DNA of 64,000 nt from Bimuria novae-zelandiae CBS 107.79 (lineage: Eukaryota > Ascomycota > Dothideomycetes > Pleosporales > Didymosphaeriaceae), in the NCBI GenBank assembly GCA_010015655.1, contig ML976684.1:485805-549804 (forward strand). Direction: 5' to 3'. Positions 11,374-22,456 of the stretch are shown here, in pieces (the first letter of the stretch is position 1; every line of letters starts with the position of its first letter). Under the pieces are notes generated by a model. It was not told the DNA's origin, searched no databases, and worked only from the letters and a program-made list of their open reading frames with translations. The translations under genes were made by a program, and so were the position numbers.

Positions 11374-11995
11374 TCAGCACCAGTCGTACTTCTTGCAGGC
11401 CGTTTTGCACTTATCGAACTTGCCAGTGTCGATCTGACAAAAATTGAAGCAAGACTTTGGATCGAGCCTGCACTCGACCCAGCGGTATGTGGTGCAATGG
11501 TCGTAGTGACGATCACAGCAGCGGCAGTTAGCACAAACGGACGATGAAGATACTTCGGGGTCGGGGTCTGGTACCTTGCACAAGACGCTGATCGGTCCGT
11601 CCATGTACTCCGCCAGGGTGGCGGGGTACTTGACGCTCCCGGTAGTGGCGTCTTTGCACGCTTTGTCACTAAGAGATACATAGTTAGCAATCTAGGTCTA
11701 CCGCGAGAACAATCACAGTTATCTGGCGCACCAGATAGCCGTGCTAGGTGAGGGGCGCTTACTGGTGGATCTCGCAGGTGAAGCCACTCTTGACAACGTT
11801 GAGCTTGGTGAAGGTAAGGCTGGGTCCGGGCAAGTTGTCGTTACTGCTCTTGGGTATCGCAGTGCAACCAGTCGACAAGTCGAGCTTTACTGCATCACCG
11901 TAGACGAGTGTTGCGACCTTCGTCACTGCAGCGGCGGGGACGGCCACGGCGCTGGCGAGCGCGAGGCCGGAGAGAACGGTGATGAGGAAACGCAT
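11374..11995 (-). CDS. Small secreted cysteine-rich protein (effector-like)
   Basis: Predicted extracellular protein of 175 aa from two exons (11995-11763, 11668-11374). The N-terminus MRFLITVLSGLALASAVAVP is a clear signal peptide. The mature part carries 15 cysteines, 11 of them in the last 55 residues, with spacing VCANCRCC...HC...VEC...SC..FC...KC..AC...WC, which suggests a compact disulfide-linked fold. No enzyme motif is seen. A TATAAAA box about 95 nt upstream supports the start. It is the first of three secreted-protein genes on this strand in a gene-poor stretch. Such size and cysteine content are typical of fungal effectors or surface-active proteins. Function is unknown, and an odd cysteine count leaves one unpaired or dimer-forming. 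Confidence 0.82.
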
Positions 11996-13497
11996 GGTGA
12001 TTGTCTAACTCGGGTGGTGAAGAGAGCGGTGAGGTGGAGCTGTGGAGAGAAGAGTGGTGAAGCGACGATCGAGGTCCGAGGCGTAAATGTTTTATAGAGA
12101 CTGCAGGGTGACTTTTGATATTCACAAAGGGTGACAGAGGCTCGAGCAAACGGGCAAGAGCCTAGCCGCGTGTCTAAACGAAGCAGGGGTAGTCAGAGCC
12201 GTAATTTGACCTTTTAATTGAGTTGGGGGCACAACGGTTTGAGGCACGGGCCCGACGCGGTTGATACTGAGGCACAGCTCGAACTAGGGAAGGTACGATG
12301 CACACAGCCGAAGCTTCCACACTTGAGCCTCAGGCCGTGCTAATGCACGTTGTCATGATATCTTGCAGATCAGGCCATCTACAAGTGGAATAATTAAACC
12401 AGTGTCTAAGAGAAGAAAGAAGAATTCAAATATCCTGTTCCATGTTAGGGTCGAAATGTCCAGAGGTAATCTACACGACTACGTCGACAGGAGGGCCCAT
12501 TCGCCACCTACCTGACAAGAGCTAAACTAATCACGGAGGCGTAATAGTCTGTTGTTGAGCGGAAAATACAAGGAAAGACTTCCGAAGCTTCTGCTCGTGC
12601 CTCGCAACGCCGGAACGCGTTCCGCAGAGGGAGGAAAGGAGATCAAAGTTGCAGCAATGCTCTGTAGGTGTGCTAGCATGAAGAACAAACTGCTGTGACC
12701 TTTTAGTAATATTTCAGGGTGTTGGAATGCTTGCAACCTGATTCGCCTTTGCTCCTTCCGCGCCGCACGGTTAGTGTGCCTGTAACCCACGACACACATG
12801 ACATGTGCCTCATCGAACAAAACCCTCAATTTTAAAGCCTTCTTATTACTAACGACAATGTTGGACAGTTTATGGTTCGTGCTAAGCCATAAATAGGAGC
12901 TAACCTTCAAGTACACATGTGAGCCGCAGGAGTGCTAACTAATCGGAAGAGGAGAGCTGTTTGAAGCGTCTGTTAAGGGACCTCGAGAAAGAGAGAAACA
13001 TGTGAAGCGAATTCCAACCATCGTCGCGTGGTGCTACCATCAATCAAGATTCAAACAAATTGTTTGGGGGCCCAACTTTGATTTGCAGGGAGTACACAGG
13101 CAGGCCAGGAAACATGTCGAATCTAGCCAACCTGAACCATGAGCACCGCTTTTGGAAGCGCAATCTTACTCTCTTCTGCATCATCCCTTCACCATCTACA
13201 ATAATAGAAGGCCGTCGAAATCATTATCCTCCAGCTTGTTGTTCCTTCGCTCCCTCCGAGGTTTGGTGGCGCTGGTCCATCTCGTTAGAGCTGTTTTAGT
13301 CTTCCGAGACGGAGTGCTCCGATCTGTCCCCAATTAGCGACCACTGTTACCTAATTCTACGGGCACCTACTCCACAAACTGATGGCAGTTGTAGCTCCTG
13401 AACAAAGGCAGGAGATCTCTAACATCATGGTCGTATATTTGATCATATGACCCGACCACCGAATGGCAACCTGTGTCGCCCGCGTCACTGTTCAAGA
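11996..13497. other. Gene-free DNA in the accessory block
   Basis: 1.5 kb without a supportable gene. The first 100 nt hold the promoter of the secreted cysteine-rich protein. The rest is moderately AT-rich and shows only short, motif-free frames. Confidence 0.45.
12090..12096 (-). promoter_or_regulatory. TATA box of the secreted cysteine-rich gene
   Basis: TATAAAA on the minus strand about 95 nt before the ATG at 11995. Confidence 0.55.
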
Positions 13498-14208
13498 TCA
13501 ATGCTCATCCAGACCACTGTTCATGTAAGTTTCGACGTACTTGTAGAAATCGCAATGTCTTCCCGGATAGACGGTCAGGTAGGCAAATTCCTTGGGCATG
13601 TTGTAGTCGTTGCATGTACGGCCGCAATATAGAGGCGTGCTGATTGGTTTACCACCTGGTTTTGTGAGATGGCCACAGAGAGGCGCAGGCACGTGCTGGG
13701 ACGTAGCCTCGGGGGATTCCACAGAATCGGGAAGATCACGCTCCAGCTCCTCGGTGGCAGCTTCCTCAATACGTTGAGGTGACTTCACGCACTGGTACGC
13801 TTAATGATGAGTCCCATCGAACTGATGATCACGGAACGGTCCCGAAATCTGCTCACCGCCGCCAGCGCTGAGGTCGCAGTTCAGCTCGCTGCAAGACCAT
13901 TAGTTCTCGAATTATCCACTTCGTATGCGTGTTAGCACACTTACTCGTAGAAGGTGCAGGTGGTGGAAGCGTTTATGTCGAGGTAGTGATAATTCGTCAC
14001 GTTGGAGACTATGTATTTTTCTTTGCATGGCAGCCAGATGCCATCCATGAGATTGTGACCAATCACTGTCTTGAGGTGGGCGCAGAAGCTTCCGGCAGGG
14101 ACCTGGGAGAGTACCGGGGCGATGAAGAGGGCTGAGACTATGTTAGTTTTGCAGATTCTCCGCTCGATTTGACTGATACAGCTTACAAGTGAGGAACACA
14201 AGCGCCAT
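13498..14208 (-). CDS. Secreted protein with an internally duplicated Cys module
   Basis: A predicted secreted protein of 182 aa assembled from four exons (14208-14187, 14137-13945, 13888-13857, 13799-13498). Exon 1 plus the start of exon 2 encode the signal peptide MALVFLTFSALFIAPVLS. The mature chain seems to repeat itself: residues beginning FCAHLK and ending YLDINASTTCTFYDELNC resemble a later segment beginning LCGHLTKPGG and ending YLTVYPGRHCDFY. The shared core is C-[AG]-H-L, then Y-L-x7-C-x-F-Y. A Glu/Pro-rich spacer (EEAATEELERDLPDS) separates the copies. The next gene upstream on the same strand ends in a similar YIILEYGVYCDFF motif, so the two may be relatives. The assembly depends on four small introns; function is unknown. 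Confidence 0.68.
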
Positions 14209-14811
14209 GGTCAATAGGCAACACATTCTGTGGATTGGTATGTGGATCAAGAGTTCTCAGAGGCCTGAAGGCAAGTTGTAAGTATGTGGGGAGGGTCGAA
14301 GCAAAGGCAGGGAGGGCCGCATAAAGTAGTCGACCAGCGCCGAGGTTGGATCTCTCAAAACTCGTTCGCCTCTGCGGAGCTAATTTCGGGGAGTTCCGCT
14401 TTCCACTTTTTGTAATTGTTGATACAAACAGGCATGTTAAAACGGGCTACGAACGAAACGGCGCGATGACGTGGATTCTTATTCAGCCATCACGCAAGAC
14501 TTTATTGGAGACTGAGCTACATCTTATCTTCTGAAAGAAGGGCTTCAGAGCTGCTAAATTTTGGCATAGACATCAAACGAGCGTTTGTCGTGGATACGAA
14601 TCTCACCGTAAGAATGTGACTAACCTCAATTGGACGGGCACACAAGAATCACCGCATATACAGAACTCAACAGGCAGTAACTTTCATTCGATTATCTCAT
14701 GGTATCATGAAGCCACATTGGGAAAGGTAAACCGGTCCATGCTACTGCTAGGACTCTCCCATATCCAATGTAACAAGTGAAAATTGCTCACGTAGGGTGT
14801 TCCCGTCTCTC
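14209..14811. other. Intergenic between two secreted-protein genes
   Basis: No gene seen. It contains the promoter of the secreted protein with the duplicated Cys module and the 3' end of its neighbour. Confidence 0.45.
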
Positions 14812-15299
14812 TCAAAGGGCAGGAAGAGTACCGCACTCAAAGTCCTTCCCATGGAACTTCATGATGGGGATGTTGGTGATAGGACCCTTCCATCGCAGAG
14901 GCCCACCATCGGCGAACGGCTGGCATCCGTTCGAAACACTGTATTCAATGTTAACCAAACGGTTCCGCACAATATCTATGGTATACAGGGTCACTTACGG
15001 AAAGAAATCGCAATAAACACCATACTCAAGAATGATGTAATCGGCGTCATTCGGCACAGCATTCCGCTGACAGACCTCAGGCTCCACGGTGATGTTCTTA
15101 GCATGGAGGCTGTGGGGAGGTCGTTGGAGTTCATGAGCTCGCTGGTGAAGGCGGGGTTGTAGGAGTTGGAGTTCTTCCGCGTGTAGGCGTACTCTCCGCC
15201 GATTGATGCGCCGTTTACAATTAATCTGTTGAAGATGTAGTGTGAGTGAGCGAGGCGCGTAGAGGCAGCGAGAAGTGCTGTTACTGCGAAGGTCTTCAT
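14812..15299 (-). CDS. Chimeric small secreted protein: AA9-LPMO N-terminus joined to a Cys module
   Basis: The first 60 codons read as the start of an AA9 (GH61) lytic polysaccharide monooxygenase: signal peptide MKTFAVTALLAASTRLAHS, then HYIFNRLIVNG with the His that would be residue 1 of the copper site, then GGEYAYTRKN...NPAFTSELMNSNDL. The rest of an AA9 enzyme is absent. Another frame takes over, encoding ITVEPEVCQRNAVP and YIILEYGVYCDFF, then after an intron NGCQPFADGGPLRW...FECGTLPAL and a stop. My best model removes 15192-15110 as an intron (GTACGC...CCACAG) and gives exons 15299-15193, 15109-14999, 14938-14812, 114 aa. A single-base frameshift, making it a pseudogene, explains the frame change equally well. 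A TATAAAAA box lies about 85 nt upstream. Confidence 0.6.
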
Positions 15300-16714
15300 G
15301 ATGCCGAAAATGTAACAGTGCTCTGAAATGGTAACTTTTTAAAGCGTCGAAGAGTGTTGATGGAAGCGTTGTGGTCCACCTGTTTTTATACTTCTCTCTT
15401 CCCAGTCACTTCAGACATAGTGCTCCTTCTGAGCGTCGTTCGATTGGAGGGAATACTGTTTTTCCAAGGTTCTCACTCAAACTTGGCTGTCCTACCTGTT
15501 AGAGTGTTGTAATTTCGTGTGCCTCCTATTCGCCTGCAATTTCACACCCAAAGATATCCGTATTATGGCACAGTGTCGCCAAGGTATGGCCAAGTCCTCG
15601 GATATTTGAAGGAAGCCTGTCGTTTGGATGCGCCACGATCCGGGGAAGCGTAGATTAAATGCTTCAATACTACTGGTGACTAGGCGATAGGTGCCGAAGC
15701 TTGTGCACTAGTCTGGAGAACATGTCGTCAATGGTACATGAGCAGGATCAATTTACTCGGAGTTACCTCGTGGATTGTTTAGAACTATATATACCCTCCC
15801 GTGCACTTTTGCATTTGTCAATTGGTCGTGGGCGTCCTTCACCCAGGAAGCAATATCGAGGGATCCATTGGTTGGTACGAAAACCTTTCCAAATTCTGGT
15901 CAGGCTGTGTTGGCCCAGTATTTATCCAGAAGAGTGATATGCGTAACTTGAAAACTGGTGATAAAATAAAGAAACAGGCTCTTCACTACGAGAAAAATTA
16001 AGCAACATCTTTCCCTACCCAGGAACCCTTTCCCGCATCCCGGAAGTCTCTTGATGTAGAATTTTAGCGTTCAGCATCGTTATGGGTGATTATCTCACAC
16101 AAGGATATGTTGTGCGAACTCGACCAAGTTTTAAACAAATAAGAGAAGATTCTGCCGCAGGGTGCACAGCATCCAGACAATCGCCTTGTGTAGCTTACTT
16201 GTATAAGCTATAGAAAGTCATCTGTCAGTTCATTCCTAGAGTGCGTGTGTGTTGCATGTCTTGACAATTCATTAAAGACAACAAAAAAGGAATGCCTCGC
16301 TCGGAAGGCTTCAGAAGATTTAAAATACAAGACCGTCTCCTCCCTTTCCAAGTTGTGGGGTTTCTATGAGATATAACAGTTGAAAATGTTGATCTGTTTT
16401 CTGAAGTGCGTCCGAGGAGAGAAAAGCTAATTATGAGAGCTTCTGAATGCATCTTCTCGCAAATGACCGATGGAGCTGTTCCAAAAGAAAATCTGTAGTA
16501 GTAGACCATATGATCAAAGCAGAAAACCATATCACGTTAACCCAATTTAGCCGTTACAATATGCCGCCCAGCACGATCACGACAGATATATTAACGCGCT
16601 AAGCCTCATCAAGGCAGCCTCCACTCTACACTAGTAATGTGTTCAGCCTAATAACCTTAAGGTCTATCGTGGCTTGTAGAGCGCCTCCTACACCTATCGA
16701 ATCTCCGCTCCGTC
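15300..16714. other. AT-rich gene-free DNA
   Basis: 1.4 kb with no gene seen, visibly richer in A and T than the flanks, especially 15.9-16.6 kb. It separates the secreted-protein genes from the UstYa-type gene. Confidence 0.45.
15383..15390 (-). promoter_or_regulatory. TATA box of the chimeric secreted gene
   Basis: TATAAAAA on the minus strand about 85 nt before the ATG at 15299. Confidence 0.5.
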
Positions 16715-17649
16715 ATGGCGTTCACAAAAGAAGGAACCCACGAAGAAGAGGCTTTCTTACCAAACCGTCACAGCGACCATGACTACGACCGACCTCCAGC
16801 CCAAACACATTGGCGAGCACCTCATTTCATCCGTTTGCTCATAGAACTCGCAATGGCGAGTACAATACTCCTCCTCCTCATCCGCCACTCCTCGACCAGC
16901 TGCTCGCCTCTCCGCAGAACGCCTGTCCCGCGCTGTACGCCCCCACCACCTAACCCCCTAAAAAGCCCTCACTAATGTTCTCAAAGTCCCTCGGAAAATC
17001 TACACTTTCCAGAGTAACCCACACTACACGCCGGACAACATGTTCACCAACCAATCCACCACGCTCCGTGCGCTGCACAACTGGATCGAGCTCTCTAGCC
17101 GTACTCCCCTCTCCTCCCTTTCACCTACCCATCTAACACGCCCCCAGCAAGCCGCGGCTACATCATCGCGCCTCCAAACTCCTCGCTACACAGGTACGCT
17201 CCCCCCACCGCCACCCCCTTTAAAAACAAGATCCTATAAGAACACTTAGTAGTACCCTACCTCCATTAACCCATCCTCAAAGCTACGACCTCCCGACCCC
17301 CTACACCATCGCCCTCGACCGCCACACCTCGGGCCCGGGCTACATGGTCTCCGTCTTCCACCAACTCCACTGCCTGTCCTACCTCGCTGTGCACTTCCGA
17401 CAAGGCTACGACGGGATGCCGCTATCCGACGAGGTAGCGCAGCACGCGGTGCACTGCTTGAATTATCTGCGGCAGGGGATCACGTGTAGTGCGGATGTGA
17501 CGCTGGAGGGGCAGACGGCGGCGGGGCCCGGGGAGGGGAGCGAGCACGAGTGTGTGGATTATGAGGCTGTGCTTGAGTGGGCGGGTGGCGAGGGCGTGGT
17601 GGGGATGCGGTGGAGGGAGGGGTTGTTGCCTGAGGAGGGGACGCTGTAG
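16715..17649 (+). CDS. UstYa-type oxidase (DUF3328)
   Basis: A 248-aa single-pass membrane protein from four exons (16715-16934, 16987-17100, 17148-17193, 17283-17649). A transmembrane helix follows the charged N-terminus (FIRLLIELAMASTILLLLI). The lumenal domain contains the two family hallmark motifs HxxHC: VFHQLHCLSYL and HAVHCLNYLRQGITC. UstYa homologues are copper- or metal-dependent oxidases that cyclise ribosomally made peptides (ustiloxin, cyclochlorotine and similar pathways), and many act in other secondary pathways. No precursor peptide with repeated Kex2-cleaved cores, no peptidase and no methyltransferase is seen nearby. Its substrate therefore cannot be named, and a complete biosynthetic cluster is not supported. 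Confidence 0.85.
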
Positions 17650-17787
17650 GCTCGCTCTGTCCTACTGAACGATGAGATGGGGGTATGGAGTTTGTACATC
17701 ATATGTATATAGGAACGGGGATCCGCAGAGCTCACGGTGAGCATGTTGTATAATATATTAATGTTTACCCTCTGGGAGGGAGGGGGT

Positions 17788-20011
17788 TCATGAGGCATCA
17801 GTAAGCACCTTCGTCCAATCGAACTTCGCCCAGCGTTTCCTGAACCCCTCGACCCTCCTGTCCCCCTTCACCCATCTGCCCTGCCTCTTCACAATCTCAA
17901 TGTCCACATCCAGCATCCCACCCAGCGTTTCCCTTGCAAACAAGTCGCTGCGCGGCCATCTGCGCTCGTCTTCGACAATGTGCCCCATACCCCCATCGAG
18001 CTCGAACCACACGTGAAAATACGGCATCTCCTTCGCCAGACTCCGCCGGAACGCCGCTTTGCCCAATCCCGCACGCGACGCCTTGAGCGTATCGATGATG
18101 GGCTTATGCTGACTCCACTCGTTATCAGACGTCAGGATGGCCTCGCGGAAGAAAGCGGGCGCCGTCTCGCCGAGCTCGAAGGGGATGGGCACCGCGTTCA
18201 TGGCGGCGTGCAGCTTGCGGCCGGGGTTCGCGGCGTTCTCGTAGAAGGCGACGTCGCGGCCCTGGTCGTGGTACATGCGCGTGAGGCACTTCATGAAGTT
18301 GCGGATTTCTTCCCACTCGTCGTCGTCGCATTCGAGGAGGTTGGTGTGGTGCTGGATGGGGACGATGACGGCGCCGCCGTCGCTGATTTCGGGCTCCGTT
18401 GGGAGTGTGAGGAAGACGCGGGTCGCGAGGGAAACGATGGGGGCGATGGGAGGCTGGGGCGGTGATTTGTCCTCGTGATGACACAGAGGGCAGGAGTCGA
18501 GGATGCGGTTTGTGCGTTGGTAGTCGGAGATGGCTTGGTTGCGGAGGTTGATGGTGGACTTTGGGGCGCGGGTCGCGAGTTTTTCGGCGTTTTCGTCGAT
18601 GTAGTCGAGGTCATTCTGCAACTGTTAGCATAGGGATGTGTAGCTGGGAATAGGTTAAACTTACGTCGAATTTAGAATCTTTGGCAATCTTCTCTGCCAG
18701 CGCCATGCCTTCACCTCCAGCTTGCGCCCTGGTACGTCTTTCTTGCCTCACCATGTCCTCGATAGACATGTCGTCATTCTCTACGACTAGACCACGCTCC
18801 CGCCCTCGCTTGTTGGTCAGTTGCTTGACTTCTCCCTCACGACCGCCTGCCAGCATGCGATTGTCCATTGCGTTGAGAACAACGACATCCGGCTCTAGGC
18901 GGTTAGCTGCACCAGATATGGCAGCGTTATACTGGGCCTCCAACTCGGCAGCATTGGCAGCTCCCTTCATCTTGGCCTTCATCATCTGCGCCTTGAGTTT
19001 GTTGAGCTCTGTCTGGCTGAGCTTCACGGTATTCGCTGCCGGTCGAGGATCAGGGACAACTTGACCTTGGGGTAAGTCTTCCGGGTGAGAAAATTCACGA
19101 GGACGTCTATGGATGCCTGCCTTCAATTTCCTTTCTTCCCAAAGCTCGCCCGAGGGTTTCTCTTTCCCAACGTACTCTCGGCCATACGTGTTTCTCCGCT
19201 CAACTTCAATCTCTTCTTCACGAGCGTCGTCAAAGTCGCGTAGGTCACCGTACTTCTCGAGCGCAACGTCTTCCACCGGCCGGCCCTCCTGCTCCGCGAT
19301 CTGATATACGCCTTTTAGCTTCATCATCCGCCATTGTGAACCGGAGTCGCCGAATGTATACGACACTTCCCGGTGTTCTGGCTCTTCCTCGCCGGCAGCG
19401 CTTTCTTCTCGTACGTCTTTCAGATGGTGGTTCAGCTCGGCCTGATGTATTTTGAGCGCGTGCTTTTGCTCGGCAGATGCGCCCACAAAAGTGCTCTTGT
19501 CCTCCCGTTTCTTTCGCTGCACATAGTCAACGTCCATGGAAGAAGGTGCCTGCATCCAGTCGTCGCGCTGCAGGTTTGCGTCGGCGGCTTCTTCGAGCTG
19601 GTGGTCTAGGAAATCATCACCAGGCGGTGCGTAGTCCTTGTCCATTGGCTCATCATCTGAGGGTGAATCCTCCTCGTACATGGCATTTCGAGATTTGCGC
19701 TTGCTTGTGAGGTGGTCCTCGTCGCTAGAAGGCGCCTTCTCCTTGCGCCGTGAGCGGCCACCTCTGTCTTCGTCGCGTTCGTGTCGCTTCCTCTGCGATC
19801 GCTCTTCTGACGTTTCTCGGTGGCGTTTCGAGCGTTTGCTCTGGTGTCGTTCTTCGCCGTCGTCGTCATGGCGCGATGAGTGATGGTGCCTGTGTTTGTG
19901 GTCTCGATGCCTGTCGCGACTGCGGCTGCGATCGCGTTTCTTGTGCGAGTCTTTGCGCGATTCTTTTGCCTTGCTCGCAGCAAGCTCGCGCTCGAAGTCC
20001 TCGAGGCCCAT
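17788..20011 (-). CDS. cwf19: CWF19-like splicing/debranching factor
   Basis: Associates with late spliceosomes and lariat debranching in the nucleus. Two exons (20011-18665, 18615-17788) give 724 aa, normal for CWF19L2-type proteins. The N-terminus is an Arg/Ser/His-rich low-complexity region (RDRSRSRDRHRDHKHRHHH). The middle is charged and coiled, and carries RETSEERSQRKR and the acidic EDSPSDDEPMDKDY stretch. Two CwfJ C-terminal domains follow. The first is HIT-like, with CPLCHH, AVIVPIQHHTNLLECDDDEW and later NPGRKLHAAMNAVPI; the second is FRRSLAKEMPYFHVWFELDGGMGHIVED and ends WAKFDWT. It is transcribed divergently from GPN1/NPA3, with 237 bp between the two start codons, a likely shared promoter. 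Confidence 0.92.
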
Positions 20012-20248
20012 GTTGTGCGCGATGTGTTACGAAAAATCGACCAAGGAAGTCGGGATCGATATTCAGGGCTCAGCGACGTACAGCTGCAGCTATGACCACC
20101 CCGACATCACCACTTTCCCCGCTAAAGAATTTCTGTCCAAACATTCACGTCCGCGTCGTGCCCCACCCGCCCACAACATTCCTTTGGCCACCCCACACAG
20201 ACGCTCTCTCCACCACATTTACTACCACTCACTCCCCAGCACATTGAC

Positions 20249-21544
20249 ATGGCCGACGCAACGCCCGCCTCCGAATCGCCTGTGGCCATTGTCTGCGTAG
20301 GCATGGCGGGCTCTGGAAAGACGACCTTCATGCAGCGCCTCGTTTCCCACCTCTACACTCACGCCGATCCCACACAGAGCGAGCCTTCTACATCGAAAAC
20401 CCCACAAGCGCCGCCGTATATCCTGAACCTAGACCCCGCCGTGCATTACGTGCCTTTCACCCCCAACATCGACATCCGAGACTCGGTCAACTACAAAGAG
20501 GTTATGAAACAGTTCAATCTGGGGCCTAATGGTGGCATTCTCACCAGTCTAAACTTGTTCGCCACCAAGATCGACCAGGTCGTTGGCTTGCTGGAGAAGC
20601 GCACTGCTCCGTCCGAGCCCGCCGAGCAGCCCGAGCAAAGCACAGTCGAGTTCATGACAAACTCAGGCAAGAGTGCTTCGCCCGCACAGCAACCGCCGCA
20701 GGTGAAGCACATTTTGGTGGACACGCCCGGCCAGATAGAAGTTTTCGTCTGGTCTGCAAGCGGGGAGATCTTGCTCAGCAGCTTGGCGAGCACCTTCCCA
20801 ACCGTTGTTGCCTATGTCATTGACACGCCGCGCACGACAAGCACCTCGACCTTCATGTCTAATATGCTCTATGCGTGCTCTATATTATACAAGACGAAAC
20901 TGCCTATGATACTGGTCTTCAACAAGACAGACGCCCAGGACGCTGAATTCGCGAAAGAGTGGATGACGGATTTCGAAGCTTTTCAGAATGCTTTGAGGAA
21001 CGAGGAGGAAGGTGGGAGCTTTGGCGGCGAGGGAAGCGCCATCGGTGGGGGCAGTGGGTACATGGGCAGTCTGTTGAACAGCATGTCGCTAGTCCTGGAA
21101 GAGTTCTACAAGCATCTGAGCGTCGTGGGCGTCAGTTCAATGACGGGTGACGGCATGGACGACTTCTTCAAGGGTGTACAAGCCAAGAAGGAGGAGTTTG
21201 AGCGCGACTACAAACCCGAACTTGATCGACGGAGAGCCGAGCGGGAGAAGGAGAAGGCCGCCGCACGACAGAAGGAGCTGGATAAGCTGATGAAGGATAT
21301 GAACGTCGGAAGTGCGAGCAGGACCAAGAGGAGCAACGACGAACCCGAGACTGTCAGCGATGCCGAAGACAACAGTGACCAGGCCATGCAGGAGGACGAT
21401 GACGATTCCGAAGATGAGGAATACGATAACTCAGAGAACGGACTCGAGGCGCGCTATCAGCAAGCATTGGACGACTCTGCCGGGGGCCCATCCGGAGAGG
21501 ATTTCAGCTTCGCGCGTTACATACACCAGGCAAAACTCGGCTGA
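20249..21544 (+). CDS. npa3: GPN-loop GTPase 1 (RNA polymerase II assembly/import)
   Basis: Needed for assembly and nuclear import of RNA polymerase II. An intronless frame of 431 aa. The P-loop GMAGSGKT is at residues 18-25, the family-defining GPN tripeptide is at 92-94 (LGPNGG), the switch [15 protein letters not shown] follows, and the guanine-specificity NKTD appears later. A linker of about 30 residues rich in Glu/Gln/Ser sits between the GPN block and the DTPG switch. The C-terminus is a coiled, acidic tail ([16 protein letters not shown]) typical of the fungal protein. It shares the 237-bp divergent promoter with the CWF19 gene, pairing two mRNA-production functions. Confidence 0.95.
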   Translation: MADATPASESPVAIVCVGMAGSGKTTFMQRLVSHLYTHADPTQSEPSTSKTPQAPPYILNLDPAVHYVPFTPNIDIRDSVNYKEVMKQFNLGPNGGILTSLNLFATKIDQVVGLLEKRTAPSEPAEQPEQSTVEFMTNSGKSASPAQQPPQVKHILVDTPGQIEVFVWSASGEILLSSLASTFPTVVAYVIDTPRTTSTSTFMSNMLYACSILYKTKLPMILVFNKTDAQDAEFAKEWMTDFEAFQNALRNEEEGGSFGGEGSAIGGGSGYMGSLLNSMSLVLEEFYKHLSVVGVSSMTGDGMDDFFKGVQAKKEEFERDYKPELDRRRAEREKEKAAARQKELDKLMKDMNVGSASRTKRSNDEPETVSDAEDNSDQAMQEDDDDSEDEEYDNSENGLEARYQQALDDSAGGPSGEDFSFARYIHQAKLG

Positions 21545-22423
21545 GCTTGAATCGACGCTTCTTCGAAAGAGCATACCGCCCCAACTCGTTTGGGCGCGAA
21601 TGCATGAGCCGGATATTGTTGAGCAAAGTTGAAGGGCCTGCGGAATGGATGCAGATGGTTGAATTGTGTGGTGATCGGCCAACCTCGCCAGCCATCTCCC
21701 CCATCTCGCGCAAAGACATGGTACACTGAAACATCTAGCGGCAGCTTTGCAGAAACGACCAGAGAGACAATGCAGAAATGAGGCCGAATCTAGTCATTGT
21801 CTTGAACACAGCGGTAGCTACCACTCAACTGGAGAATCCTGCTGCTCTAGGTCGGGCATCAAAACTTTGTTTTTCAGTTATACTTAGCTGCGAGTCAGCT
21901 GTACTTCACGAGATTATCGGCTTGGTCTTGCAAGCGTCCCGATGCAGCAGTTCCCCTCCACTTGTACTACACGCCCGCTTGCCACTCACGTAGATCAACC
22001 AGTGACAGCCGTTGGTCAACGTATACCTGCATATCTGCAGTGAGCCATCCCCTGCCCCTTGTTGTCGCTCGCTACCAGATTCTCCGCAGTCTTTACAGGG
22101 CGCGGTCGTACAGAAGGGTTTCTGCAGTAGGTGTGTTGTCCAGACAGACGCCATAAGGTACACGATATGCAACGAGCCTTTCTCGTCGGATGGAGCACAA
22201 CATATCAGTTGCGTGCTGTAAATGGGGATGACTGCTTCAAGGGTGGGGTCAACACCTTGATCTGGAAGATAATAGTCCCGAAGGTCTTCTGCGGTTTCCG
22301 TGGCAGCGTGAGACGGTACAACCCTAACCGGGCGGCCCGCTTCTGGTGTTGCACACACACATGGCGCCTGTGTACCGCGTGTGAAGCGAGTGCTACACTT
22401 TGGAGACGAAGCGAAGTCAGACG

Positions 22424-22456
22424 AAAAAAAAAAAAAAAAAAAAAAAAAATTTTTTT
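22424..22456. repeat. A26T7 homopolymer tract
   Basis: Twenty-six A residues followed immediately by seven T residues. The rigid, nucleosome-excluding composition is unusual for this otherwise GC-balanced stretch. Confidence 0.9.

Noticed and set aside
16715..17649. A fungal RiPP (ustiloxin/cyclochlorotine-like) cluster around the UstYa gene
   Set aside because: The nearby secreted proteins lack repeated core peptides and Kex2 sites, and no second modifying enzyme is present.
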